Shown here piece by piece: positions 34,921 through 47,085 of a stretch of DNA of 64,000 bases. The stretch covers positions 60,840,942 to 60,904,941 of the forward strand of contig NC_050099.1 in the NCBI RefSeq assembly GCF_902167145.1. The letters run 5' to 3'. Position numbers and translations under genes: made by a program. The notes under the pieces were generated by a model. The model saw only the letters and a program-made list of their open reading frames with translations, had not been told where the DNA came from and searched no databases. Each line of letters begins with the position of its first letter. Within the stretch, counting starts at the first letter, position 1. The stretch comes from Zea mays. Its lineage: Eukaryota > Streptophyta > Magnoliopsida > Poales > Poaceae.

Positions 34921-35782
34921 TCAACAATATTGTGCCGGAATCAAAGCACATCTATTGAGAGATATTCTACCTCTGAAACATTTTTACGTTCATTGTCATT
35001 TTGTTTTTTAATAAGGATCAATCAATGTAAATCTAGTTTTAATTTCTTGTAATAGCTTCGCTCCTGTCAGAATGAAATATACCTTCTTCACAGATTTACG
35101 AAGCTCAAAAGTCGTTCCTAAGGGAATGCAGAGCTAAAAAATTGCAGAAGCCACAAAAAGTCGTTCCTAAAGGAGCGCAGCATAAGTTTTGCCAAAGCTC
35201 CAAAAAGCCGTTCCTAAGGGAGCACAGTGTAAGTTTTCTTCTCAAAAGTCATTCCAAAGGGAATGCAGAGCCAAATACCGCCGAAATATAAGGTGAAGAA
35301 GTTCAAAAGACATTCCTAAGGGAATGCAAAACTTACACCAAAAAGTCAACGGTGATACCGCCGAAATAGAAGGCGAAGAAGTTCAAAATATGTTCCTAAG
35401 GGGATGCAGAACTTACACCGAAAAATAAGCGGTGAAGCCGAAAAATAAACGGCAAAGAGATTTTGATCGTTCCTAAGGGGACGCAGAGATTATTTGTTTC
35501 AGCGTGTGTGTGTCTTCGGCACTAGCATCATTCTTTGCATCATATCATCGCATCATCTCGCATAGCATCACATCATACATCATATCGCACCAACGACACG
35601 AATTGAAAACGAAGTCGATCTTCGGAGAATGTTTTACAAAAATGAAAAGGTTCTAAGGCACAAAGTAAGCTGAGAAATACAGCTTCATCAGCTCTGATGT
35701 GAAAGAAGAGATCTCTTGTTTACGAGGCTTGGATGTTCTTACGAAGCATGGATATTGTCGGAGAGGAAATTCTCTGGCCAGG
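34921..35782 (+). repeat. Post-gag region with CGTTCCTAAGGGA tandem repeats
   Basis: From about 35100 to 35500 a unit containing GTTCCTAAGGGAATGCAGA recurs about seven times, with CCGAAATA and AAAAGTC words between. The reverse complement of this unit forms the array at about 59350-59660 in the minus-strand Huck-like element. The rest holds no gene. Confidence 0.75.
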
Positions 35783-37459
35783 TGGCGGAGTGCACCCGCC
35801 CTAAGTCCTAAGATGTGGAGGGGGCTTAAGCGTTTTGCTTGTTGAGAGATATAGGAATGAACATGAGAACACACAAGAGTTTAGAGTGGTTCGGGCCGCC
35901 GGAGCGTAATACCCTACTCCACTGTGTGTTGTATTGCTTGAGAGCTTGAGTTGTGTGTGAACGTGTCTTGGATGACTTGGGTCTGAGTCCCCTCAATGTT
36001 GCATGCCTCCCCTTTTATAGTTCAAGGGGGGCATGTACAAGGGTTCTGAGCCCCAACACGCGGGCCCAGGGACAAATGGAAGGATGGAACTACTGGTTGC
36101 CATGCCCATCTAATCTCCGTGCGCCATAATATCCGTAGTGCATACAGTATTGATATATTGCTGCAGCGCCCTCGGTAATGCGCGAGTCATGATGGGTGCG
36201 GCGCATGCCATGACACAGGTGTACTGTTGGCCAACGGGAATAGTCAGACACGCCGCCTGCAAGATGGCTTGGGCGCCGCCTGCCAGTTGAGTGGACAGGG
36301 CGCATTAAATGCTGAAGGGGCACATCGCCCGTCAGCGGGGTAGTCAGGCGGCGCGTCTTCTCCACAATAAATGCAAGGGCAGCGTGGCCCAGTGGTCTTA
36401 CGTCAGGCCCATCCCGCAAGCTCACGTCACGCATAGTAGGCCGCTTGGCTGCACCAGGTCTTCGCCTGGCCAGGGAATAGGAACGTTGTGTGGACAGGTT
36501 CGCACCAAGCTGGGTCTAGACACATGTCGCCCCCGGACCCCTTCCTGAACAGGGCCGGGTATTTTCTGCCCCAGAATCCCGGGATCCGGCGGTGACTAGT
36601 CCGGACCCCACTCAGAAGGGCCGGGACCCATCTCGGAGGTCCGTTCGTCATGTACGGGGGTCTGGTGCTTTCCTTGCAGTAGGTCCGGACCCACTGCGTG
36701 TATCCTGGAGCACGTCTCTTTCCCTAGCCACGTGGCAATCCCGGGGCGATCGATGTGGCGCGGTTGAGAACTGTTCTCCGCGCAACAAGATACCTTTCCG
36801 TCGGCGTAGTGCCTTCATATTGTGGCAAGGGGTACCCCTGTTTCAAGGTACCAACAGTGGCCCTCGGGCCCACCTTAGGGGAGGGTGCGAGCCTGCAGGT
36901 GGGGCCAAAACCTGTATCTTGTGTAAGCACAACATGGCCGGTGACCAGGGCATCTCCTTAGCGCGTGCTGTATTAGCCCAACGCGCACATGCTGTCAGTC
37001 TGCCATTGGTCACACCAACCGTCGTGCCCGTCTTCTCGGCTGACTAGTGCTTGGCCCCACGCATGACGGTTTGGCTGTGCCCCGCGTGCGTGGGGCGCCC
37101 TGTTGGCGCCGCCTATGTTAAAAATATCCTCCCACAGCGACCCTGGGGCGGCGTGGGAGCGTGCGCGACGGTTTGGCGCTCACGCGGCGGTTTGCCCCTT
37201 CCGCGCATGGAAACCAGCGTCCCAGCTACATGACTTGTGGGCCCGGGCCCCCATGTCAGTTACTAAGTTGTTCGGACGCTAGGTGTGCGTCAGGCGGATT
37301 TTTCCAGGGTGCGAGGGGAGCTCTTCCTTGAAAAAGGGGTTCCCCGCGCGTGCAGCGATTTCGCTTTCGCATTTTCCCTAACTGCTTCGTCCTTTCGCCT
37401 CCAAGCCCTCCACGCCCCTTCGCGTTCGCGCTCCTCAGTTTTCTGCCGCCGCAGTCGCC
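35783..37459 (-). repeat. 3' LTR / terminal region of the Tat Gypsy element, right limit unresolved
   Basis: A minus-strand TATAAAAG lies at about 36012-36020 (CTATAAAAGGGGAGG), as in an LTR core promoter. GC-rich repeats with CGGACCC are at about 36530-36700. The second LTR copy is not in the window, so ends cannot be confirmed by pairing. The right part must also contain the leader of the antisense ORF at 37460. Many short frames on both strands are not credible genes. Confidence 0.5.
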
Positions 37460-40430
37460 ATGGCCATGCTGGTTTATCCCGAGCATTTCCAGACCGAGGA
37501 GGCGCTTGACACGGTGCGCCACCTGCTCGGATGGGGCACGCCGGCGTTCGCCGGGAGGATCCGGGCCAACACTACTCCCCTCGGCGATCTCGCTGCGGGG
37601 AGTTTGTGCTCTTCGTCTCCTATCTCTTCTGCAGGTTGGCGCTGCCGATTTCGCCGTTCTTCTTACTACTGCTGGAGGAGTTCAGACTCCAACTCCAGCA
37701 CCTCACGCCCCACTCCATCCTCCAGGTGGCCATCTTTGTCCACTTCTGTGAGATGTTCGTGGGGGTGGCAGCCTGCACTTCCCTCTTCCGCCAGTTTTTT
37801 GTGCTGGTGAGGTCTGGGAAGGGCAAAGACCACCTTGGGGCCTACTACTTCTAGACGAGGTCAGATCCAACAGTGACCTACATCGCCACCCTTGGCGGCG
37901 CGTGATCGCCAGCGCTGAGGTCAACGACCGCCTTGCCCTTTCGAGCGACGGGCCCAGACTCGACCGGAAGCAATGGAGGGTAAAACCGTGCCTCGTGCCG
38001 GAGTTCGGGCCCGTACTAGAAAGGATTAAGGAACTGGCGGTTGGTGGTCTGACCTCGATGCACGTACTCGGCGATTTCCTGAAGCACCGGGTCATGCCAC
38101 TGTAGGGGAGGTCGCGTCTGTGTTGCTGGTTTACCGGCCCTAGTGACATTGGTAGGATCCAGCGCGGGCCTGGGACTGACCTGTCCTGGGAGCAGTTGGA
38201 AATCTTGGTGAAGGACATCACTGGTGAGGCTTTTATCCCCGAAACTTTGATATCTCCCTAGGGCATTTCGCCGCTCTGCGACAATCCAGGGCTGCGGTCA
38301 GTGGTGCTGGCCCGACTCCGACCCTTGATGAGAGTGGTGTGGCGATCCGTCAGACCGGTGGCTGGGACCCCCACCGGGGGATCCATATTCCCGGTATACC
38401 GGTCGGAGGTTCCCAGCCTGCCGATGTGGGCTCCAGAGCTCCTCCTGTGGCCCCCAGTTCCTCGGACAAGGGCAAGGGGCCTGCAAGTGGCTCCTCCGCT
38501 CCGGGTGCCGCCTAGAGGTCAGAGGGAGTAAGGCGACACCGACTGCGCCATGCTGATGGGTCTTTTGTCTCGGATCTACCCCTTGATTCGGACCCCCCCA
38601 GAAGTGTCAGAAGACAGCTGGTGGGACTAAGGAGGCCGAACCTCAGGTCCAGGATGGGCGGAGGGGCGTGAGCCCTCCGCCACCTTCGGATCTGACACCA
38701 CCGCCACCGCCACCAGCGTCAGACCGACTGTCGTCACTGCAGGGGCAGCGGCAGCAACAACAGCAGGAGTGGCAGCAGCAGCAGCAATGACAGCGGGCGC
38801 CCCGCTTCCAGGGTCTCTAGAAGGTTCAGGGCCCCAAGTAAGTTTAGACTCTTCCAATGTTCTTGTGAGTGTAGCTTTTATGCCGACAGGTCTTGACCCG
38901 TCCTTTGCCTGTTAGGGCCTCCTCCTCTTCTGCTTCCAAGGATGCTCCTCCCCCGCCAGTCACTATGCCCGCTGGTGGCTCTGGTTCTCAGCAGCACACA
39001 TCTGCTGGGAATGTCACTGGCGATCCGTCAGCGGCTACCGCAGCCTCATCAACGTCGGCGTCAAGCACACCACTAGCAGTGGCCGAAGAGGTTCCTGCAG
39101 CGTTTGCCCCCACCATGCAGGGTGACGCGGGTGCTGAGGTGCCACCAACAGCTATTGCAGATCCAACGGTGGCAATACCGTCAAATACACCATCGGCGGT
39201 AGGCGTGGGGGTGCGTCCAGCTCCATCTCGCCGCCAACTCTGGAGGAACCAGAGGTTATTCTTGGGCGACCGCTCTGGTCTGGCATCGAGCCAGAAGCAA
39301 CACCGACTCCCCTCCCTCAGGTGTTGTCCCGCGCTCATCATGCTCTCCAGGAAACCGAGGCGGCGATCCTGCGGGAGTGGGAGGCGCTCGAGACCGAGCA
39401 CCAGCGCCTTGGCGACTGGTGCACCCAACTGGAGGAGCACACTAAGGCGGCGTCCTGCCAATTCTCCTCAGAGCGGATCGAGCTTGAGCGAGAGCACGAG
39501 GACTTCAAGTAGGACCTCCGAAAGGTGTCTGACCGAGAGCAGGAGGTGACCCGGAAGGAGAAAGGGCTGGTCAAGAAGAAGGAACACTTGGACCAAAGGG
39601 AGGAGGTCATCACGGTGTTCCATAAAAAGCTGAAAGCCTATAATATGATGCTGGAGAAACAGCGGGACGAGCAGGCTGCGGCTGAAGAGAAGCTACAGAA
39701 GCTGCAACAGGAACTTGACGACAAGGCTAGCAACATTGCTCGCGCTGAGGAAAGCCTCAAGGCGAAGAATGCCTCCCTGGAGAAACGAGCGACTGATCTC
39801 GCCTAGCAGGAGAAGGACCTCGCCTTCAGGGAGGAGATGTGGGAAAGGCAGAACAAGTTGCTGGGCGAGTTTGAGCTCGAGGCAAAGGAGAAAGAGAAGC
39901 GATTAGAGGGGAAAGAGTGGGCACTGGAGGAGCAGGCCCGCCGGTTCCAGGCGACGCAGGCTGCTCAGGCGACGTAGACGGCCCCGGGCCCCCAGGCGGT
40001 GGAGGTGATGAGGAAGACGCTCGACGACCTCCGGGCTGAGCAACGCGCCGGGGCCCAGCGCATCGCCGCCTGAGCTGGTGAGGCAAGTACGACACTGGTA
40101 CCATTGGGGGTGAGTCCCATCCTGGCGTTGGTGCGGCCGGCGTCCATCTCCGACGCGCTCCCGGTACTGGATTCCGCTGCTGACCGCCTCCGACGTCTGG
40201 ATCAGATTCTTGGCGCCCACCTGGAGGCCAAGGGAAGCAGACTCTGTCGGTCGGCAATAGAGTATGTCTTGACATGTTTCCGGAGCCACGACCCGGCTGT
40301 CTCCTTGGGGCCAGTGATCGCAGGTCCGGTGGCCGATACTGAAGACGCCGCCTAGGAGGGCGTACAGGATGTTGTGGACGTGGTGGCCGGGCGCTTCCAG
40401 CGGGATCCCACTGACGATGAGTAGCCAGGC
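37460..40430 (+). pseudogene. Tat antisense accessory ORF (gypsy-type transposon protein), broken
   Basis: The ATG at 37460 (MAMLVYPEHFQTEEALD) opens a protein of the putative gypsy-type transposon family (PF04195-like). After a one-base shift near 37600, the hallmark block ALPISPFFLLLLEEFRLQLQ with LTPHSILQVAIFVHFCEMF follows. Premature TAGs lie at 37852, 38103, near 38260, 39510, 39804 and 39975. The middle (38600-39250) is Pro/Ala/Ser-rich with CAGCAG runs. From 39321 to 40060 it is a Glu/Lys/Leu coiled coil. The C-terminal block (40104-40355) contains SDALPVLDSAADRLRRLDQI and CFRSHDPAVSLGPVI. It is encoded opposite to pol. Despite the family name it has no known transposase activity. Confidence 0.8.
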
Positions 40431-41138
40431 CTGCGTGGAGAAAACGAGGGTTCCGCTGGGGAGCGGGTTGTAATATATCTTGATTTTGTAAGATACTCTT
40501 TAAGCACTACTTATCAGGCGATATTACAACTTATCTGCACGCTACTTTTTCTTTGCTGTGTGCGTTATTACCAACTTCTTCCCTGGTACTTGGCCCCCCT
40601 GGGATATGGCCTCAACGTGTCGAGGCTGGATGCCAGGATTCTTAAGAAGGAATTGGTGACAAGGCCCCTAAGGGGTAATCTCAACTGGGACCCGACCTGC
40701 ACACAGTCTTAGCTAGGAATTTTTAGTAGCGCACCCATAGGGTCTGCTAGCTGGTATTTCTTATCCTTTGATTCACGCAACAGGATCGGCTGCAGAGTGG
40801 TGGGGCGTGTAGGCTTACGGTACTTGACCATACTAAGCGACTTCATGGCCCCGAACCACCCCAGTGTCTGGTTGCTGGGCCTGGCTACTCAATTCGAATG
40901 TCGCTATACCAGCTAGGGAGGGAGACTGCATGGGTGGGTTAGATAATAATAATGGTTGTAAACTCAAGAATAAAACCAACAGAAAAACAAATCTGTGGGT
41001 CGAACCCCTTCCTTATAACCGGATATACACGAGTGTGGGCCAACAGACCAGGTTTATTGAGGGCGGACCTCACCGGGCTAGCGCATATATATGCGCTTCC
41101 TAGTTACAGGGAAGAAAACCGAACCCCCAACTCTGTTT
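40431..41138. other. Convergent intergenic stretch between antisense ORF and pol
   Basis: It lies between two 3' ends. AT-rich sequence at 40470-40560 could hold polyadenylation signals for the plus-strand ORF, but I see no consensus that decides this. Frames at 40864-41200 are not supported. Confidence 0.4.
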
Positions 41139-44100
41139 TTATGGGAAAAACTTATGGAGATGCTCTATATTCCAGGGATTGGGAAGAGGTACTCTGTTAG
41201 CTGTGGCGAGGCGGACGCACCCGGGGCGGCATATTTCTGTCACCTTGAAGGGTCCTTCCCAGCTGGGAGAGAGCTTGTGGAGCCCTTCTCAGTTTTGTAC
41301 TCGCCTTAGGACCAGGTCCCCAACTTCAAGCTTCCTACTATGCACAAACCGTTGGTGGTAGCGTCTGAGCGCCTGGTTGTACCGTGCATTTCGGATTGCT
41401 GCTCGCCACCTGTACTCGTCGATGAAGTCCACATCCTCGCGCCGTAGCTGTTCCTACGCAGACTCATCAAACGACTGGACCCGTGGGGAGCCCATAATGA
41501 TTTTCGGGGGAAGGCAGGCTTCGGCCCCGTAGACCAGGAAGAATGGGGTCTCCCCGGTAGCTTGGCAGGGCGTGGTCCGGTTCCCCCATAGCATGGAGGG
41601 CAGCTCACTAACCCAATTTGTGCCATGCTTCTTTAAGCAGTCATAGGTACGCGTCTTGAGTCCCCTGAGAATCTCTGCATTTGCTCTCTCCACCTGTCCG
41701 TTGCTCCTAGGGTGGGCCACGGATGCAAAGCAGAGTTGGGTGCCGATGCCTTCGCAGTACTCCTAAAAGATCTGACTTGTAAACTGGGTCTCGTTGTCTG
41801 TAATGATACAACATGGGACACCAAATCTACAGACGATTGACTTGAGGAAGGCGACTGCAGTGCTCTGGGTGATGCTGATTACAGGGGTGGCTTCCGGCCA
41901 CTTGGTAAACTTGTCAATGGCGATAAAGAGGTACCGGTACCCGCCGACGGCCCTAGGAAATGGTCCCAAGATATCCACCCCCCATATGGCGAATGGCGAG
42001 GAGGGCAGAATCGTTTGCAGAGCCTGAGCCGGTGTGTGTATCTGCTTTGCATGGTACTGGCATGCTTCGCAGGACTTTACTAGCTCGGCCGCATCCTGGA
42101 GGGCGGTTGGCCAGTAAAAGCCATGCCGGAAGGCCTTACCGACCAGTGTGCGGGATGAAGAATGACTTCCACACTCCCCTCCATGGATCTCCGTGAGTAA
42201 ATAATGGCCCTCTTCCTGGGGCGGTAGAGACCCCCTTCTACCATTATGTATCGTTTAGCCAACCGCACTATGCGCTCGGCGGAGACATGGTCTTCAGGAA
42301 GGATATTTTGCTTCAGGTAGTCCCGGATCTCAGAGATCCATGCATCAGGACCGCTCTGAGTTGTCGACTGTGGAGCTAAGGGGTCAGCAGAGTCCCCCAG
42401 AGCACACACAGCCTTTGGTGGGTTCTGGGACGCCACCGGGACCGCCGGCTTCGAGGTGCCAGTCTCGCCCCCTTCGCCTAGTTTGGCAGGCTGGGCGGCA
42501 GGTCTCAGCAGCCATCTTTCGAAGATGCCCTCGGGCACGGGTGCTCGAGTTGATGCCCTCTAGGAGAGGTCATCTGCCGATGAGTTGTCGGCCCGGGGAA
42601 CATGTTGCAGTTCCAGGGTCGTGAAGTCCTTCTCCAGCTTCTTTACATGGAGGAAGTAAGCTGCGAGTCTGGGCTCGTTGTAGCTACATTCCCCGCGGAC
42701 CTGCTTGATGATTAGCTGAGAGTCCCCCTTCATGAGGAGCTAGCGGACCCCTAGGGATAGGTCCACAGATAAGCTGAAGATCAGCGCCTCATACTCCGCC
42801 ATGTTGTTGGTGGCCTTGAACTCAAGACGCACCACATACTTCAGTTGGTCTCCGTCTGGGCCAACGAGGACCACTCCCGCACCAGCACTCTGTTGGCGGG
42901 CGGATCCATCGAAGAAGAGCGTCTAGTGGGGCTCGGTGAAGACTGGACCCCTATGCTCCGCAGGTGTGGGGCCCGGAACCAGGGGCGCACGGGGGTGGAG
43001 TCCACTCCACGATGAAGTCGACCAGGACTTGACTTTTAATGGTGTGGCAGGGCTGGAAGTCCAGCTGGAACTCAGCGAGCTCTACTGTCCACTTGGCGAT
43101 GTTGCTAGTGGCATTTGGGTTGTGGAGGATGGCCCTTAACGGAAAGGAGGTCACCATCACAACTCTGTGTGCCTGGAAATAGTGATGCAACTTCCTGGAT
43201 GCAACCAACACAGCGTAGAGGAGCTTATGCGTCTCGAGGTACCTAGTCTTTGCTTCATGGAGGACCTCGCTGACATAATAGACCGACTTCTGGACAGTTC
43301 GGGCCTCTGTAGCTGGTCCTAAGTTTTCAGGTCTCTGTCCTTCTTGTGTCGCCCTTCCGGCGACTAACACCATGCTTATCGCTTCTGCAGCCGCCGCAAT
43401 GTACAGGTACAGCGGTTCCCCTGGCTCCGGAGCAACCAAGATTGGCAGGGAAGCTAGGTGCTGCTTCAACTCTTGGAAGGCTTGTTCCGCATCTTCGGTC
43501 CAGGCAAATGGGCCGGATTTCCACAGAAGCTTGAAGAAGGGTAGTGCCCTCTCAACCAAACTTGAAATGAAGCGGCTAAAGGCAGCCAGTGATCCCGCAA
43601 GATTCAGGATGTCCTTAATACGGGCTGGAGGCCTCATTACCTCAATAGCCTTGATTTTCTCCGGGTTAGCTTCAATGCCCCGGTATGAAACCAGGAACCC
43701 CAGCAACTTCCCTCTGGAGACACCGAAGATGCATTTCTCCGGGTTTAGCTTGGTGCGGGTTGCCCGCAGCTTGCCGAAAACCAGGGTCAGGTCTTCCACT
43801 ATAGTCGACCCCTCTCTAGTCTTGACCATGATGTCATCAACGTAGATCTCCACCTTGTCCCGAATCAGGTCCCCGAAGGTCTTACTCATCGCCCGAACAA
43901 ATGTTGGCAAGGCGTTTTTCAGACCACAGGGCATTACAACATAACAGTACAACCCATCCACCGTCACAAAAGCGGTATGCTTCCTATCCTCCCTAGACAT
44001 CCGGATTTGATGGAAACCGGAGTAGGTGTCCAAGAATGACAAAAGGTCGCATCCCGAGGTAGAGTCCACGATCTGATCTATACGTGGCAGTGGATACGGG

Positions 44101-45068
44101 TCCTTGGGACATGCCTTATTCAGGCTGGTGTAGTCGATGCACATCCGAAGCTTCCAGTTTGCCTTTGGCACGATGACTGGGTTGGCCAGCCACACGGCGT
44201 GATGAACCTCTTCGATGAAACCGGCGTGCAACAGCTTCTGGACCTCCTCTCGGATGAAGTCCTGCCGCTCCACGGACTGTCTCCGTGGCTTCTGGCTTAC
44301 TGGCTTGGCATCCGGGTAGATCTTTAGATGGTGCTCAATCACCTCCCTGGGGATCCCAGGCATCTGCGATGGCTCCCAAGCGAACACGTCAACATTTGCT
44401 TGGAGGAAGGCGACGAGCGCGAGTTCCTATTTTTCTCCCAGATTCCCCGCGATGCGGGTGGTCTGGGAGCGGTCTGCGCCGACCTGGATGGTCTTCGCGG
44501 GCCCACCGTCTGCTCCGGACGGCTGTACCTTCGGTGACTTGGAGGGCGCTCTGGCACTGGAGGCCGAGGGGCCTCTCCCTCCGTCGTCCGGCCGAGCGAT
44601 CTCGGCCGCCAGAGTGTGTAGCTTCTCGACGGCTGCTAGCGCGGCGGTGCGGTCGCCCCGCATGGTGAGGATCCCAGTGGGGGACGGCATCTTGAGGACC
44701 AAATACCCGTAATGGGCAATGGCCATGAACCGGTACAGGGCTGGCCTCCCAATGATGGCGTTAAAGGGGAGGTTGACCTCCGCGACGTCGAACTGGACAT
44801 TTTCCGTGCGGAAGTTTCCCTCCGTCCCAAATGTAACCGGGAGTGTTATGCTCCTGAGGGGATACACGGGCTACGGGCCCACCCCAGAGAACGGGCAAGA
44901 GGGCCCCAGCCGGGACCCCGGGATCTGCAGCTGCCTGAATGCTGCATGGCTGATGACATTGAGGCCGGCCCCTCCGTCGATCAACACGTGATGTAGCCCC
45001 ATGTTGGCGACAACAGGGGCGGTGCTGAGCGGCAGTACGCCGGCCCCTGCCATGTTGTCGGGACAGTC
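41139..45068 (-). pseudogene. pol: Gypsy pol (PR-RT-RH-IN), Tat type
   Basis: In order: protease with DGGAGLN (44871-45053), RT in a 478-codon open stretch (42951-44387) with CIDYTSLNKACPKDPYPLPR and an intact YVDD (about 43850), RT RNase H (FDGSARQ near 42900), then an HHCC/linker and integrase (41454-41978). The integrase keeps DILGPF, TDNETQF and NGQVERANAE. The end is IEHLHKFFP then TAA at 41139-41141. Stops include TAG at 44871, 44427, 41763 and 41454. A frameshift lies near 42951. RT before IN makes it Gypsy. The 5' end is cut by the Copia at 45074. Confidence 0.92.
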
Positions 45069-45073
45069 GGATG
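45069..45073. repeat. Target-site duplication GGATG (left copy)
   Basis: Partner at 53944-53948. Confidence 0.95.
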
Positions 45074-46301
45074 TGAGAGCACCTAGAGGGGGGGTGAATA
45101 GGTGATCCTGTTAAACTTGAAAACTTAATCCACAAAAACTTGATTAGGCGTTAGCACAATAATGCCAAGTGGCTAGAGATGAGTCTCAACAAAACACAAT
45201 AACCACAAGAGATCAATCACAGAGATGGCACAGTGGTTTATCCCGTGGTTCAGCCAAGACCAACGCTTGCCTACTCCATGTTGTGGCGTCCCAACGGACG
45301 AGGGTTGCAATCAACCCCTCTCAAGCGGTCCAAAGACCCACTTGAATACCACGGTGTTTTGCTTGCTTTACTATATCCCGTTTGCGAGGAATCTCCACAC
45401 TTTGGAGCCTCTCGCCCTTACACTTTGATGATCACAAAGAAGCACAGAGTAAGGGAGGGATGAGCAACACACTCAAGACAAGAAATCACAGCAACACCAC
45501 GCACACAAGTCGCAACAAGAGCTCACAACACAACTCAATGAGTTCACAACTCAACTAGAGCTCTAATTGCTATTGCAAGGAATCAAGAGCGTGGAATCGA
45601 TGTCTTAGTGCTTAGGATTGCTTAGAGAATACTTGGTGTGCTCCTCCATGCGCCTAGGGGTCCCTTTTATAGCCCCAAGGCAGCTAGGAGCCGTTGAGTG
45701 CATTCCAGGAAGGCAATCCTTGCCTTCTGTCGCCTAGCGCACCGGACAGTCCGGTGCGGATTTCTTTCCTTCTCTGGCGAAGCCGACCGTTGGCGCCTGA
45801 GAGCCGTTGGCGCACCGGACACTGTCCGGTGCACACCGGACAGTCCAGTGCCCCCTCCCGACCGTTGGCTCGGCCACGTGTCTCGCGCGGATCGCGCAGC
45901 CGACCGCTGGCCCGGCTGACCGTTGGCTCACCGGACAGTCCGGTGCACACCGGACAGTCTGGTGAATTATAGCCGTACGCAGCCGATTGAATTCCCGAGA
46001 GCAGCGAGTTCGCAAGAGCCAGCCTGGCGCACCGGACACTGTCCGGTGCACCACTGGACAGTCTGGTGCACCCAGACAGAGCTGGCTTTGGCTGATCAAG
46101 GCCATCTCTTTTTCAATTCGATTTCTCCTGTTTCCAGCACTTAGACACAATACATTAGTCTCTAAAACAATGTACTAAGTCTGAGAAACATACCTTTATA
46201 CTTGATTTGTACTTTGTCCACCATTTTACAATTAGGCACTTGTGTTGGACACTAAATCACCAAAATACTTAGAAATGGCCCAAGGGCACATTTCCCTTTC
46301 A
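45074..46301 (-). repeat. 3' LTR of the Ji/Opie-like element
   Basis: TGAGAGCACC to CCCTTTCA. The minus-strand TATAAAA is at 45665-45671. The CACCGGACAGTCCGGTG palindromes lie at 45738-46065, upstream of the TATA box in transcription order. It lacks one 21-bp palindromic unit present in the 5' LTR. Confidence 0.97.
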
Positions 46302-46315
46302 ATCTCCCCCTTTTT
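46302..46315 (-). other. Polypurine tract of the Ji/Opie-like element
   Basis: The minus strand reads AAAAAGGGGGAGAT against the 3' LTR. Confidence 0.9.
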
Positions 46316-47085
46316 GGTGATTTATGCCAACACAACATAAAGCAAGTAGAACAAGTACAAAATCAATTCAAATAAGAACTCAAATTTGTTTTGAATCACA
46401 TTTGGCATATATGGATCATTCTTTGCCACCACTTGGTTTGTTTTTGCAAATCAACCTCAACTTCCTATCTCTAAGTTAAACACACATGTTGAAACATAAA
46501 GAGAGATATTTCACGAGAAATTGATCAAGGATTCAAAAACTCCCCCTTTTACCCATAATTAAGCCTTCTCCCCACAAGAGACCAACTTATGACAATAAGA
46601 GACAAATAAGAGTATTTTGACAAAAATTCTAACTCTACTATTGTCAAAATTTACAAGTGGTAGCTGATCCATTTATTGCTTTGGCCTTATTTTCTCCCCC
46701 TTTGGCATCAAGCACCAAAACGGGATCAATCTTGGCCCTTTAACCCCATTGCCTCACCAAAATCTTCAACTAAGAATAAAAAGACAATAAGAGTACGAAG
46801 ATGAACTTGGAAAAGTTACTCTATCATCGGAGTGCAGTGGAAGTCTTGCATGGTCCAAGTCCACCTTTTCCCTTTCAAACCACCTTTGAGACTAAATTAG
46901 GCAAACTCAAGCACACAGTTAGTCTCAAGGGGTCAAGTTGTAGCACAGCTCCCCCTAAATTTGTGCATTACTTGCAAATGGACTTGTAAGGTCCGGGGAG
47001 TGTTTGTACAACTTGAGCACCATAAATAAACAACAATATGCTTAAGGAACATGATCAAGGCATAAAAACACATGTATGCTATAAA
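46316..47085 (-). other. Non-coding 3' region between pol and PPT
   Basis: About 770 bp of AT-rich internal sequence. No third ORF is present here, unlike the SIRE element at 1-9422. The words TCTCCCCCTTT and CTCCCCCTTTTAC recur at 46540, 46694 and 46950 on the plus strand and look like extra polypurine runs on the minus strand. Confidence 0.6.

Larger units (their letters stand above)
32854..35782 (+). mobile_element. Huck-like Tat Gypsy element, 5' part; pol absent
   Basis: It contains a 5' LTR, PBS, broken gag, then straight into the short repeats that in the Huck-like copy at 54964-63311 lie between pol and the antisense ORF. No protease, RT or integrase is seen. The right side is cut near 35782 by the next Gypsy element. 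Its own continuation may be the antisense ORF at 63312-64000 (inference). Confidence 0.7.

Noticed and set aside
36084..37300. Several 60-151-codon frames in the GC-rich terminal region of the Gypsy element
   Set aside because: They overlap on both strands within a probable LTR; none has a motif.
38745..38790. CAG repeat considered as a microsatellite of interest
   Set aside because: Short and impure, part of the low-complexity linker of the antisense ORF.
45700..46070. Regular CACCGGACAGTCCGGTG repeats, considered as CRISPR or satellite
   Set aside because: Irregular spacing, imperfect palindromes, confined to LTR U3 of known elements; plant DNA.
46801..46989. 62-codon plus frame in the 3' region of the Ji/Opie-like element
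   Set aside because: Antisense to the element, short, no homology recognised.
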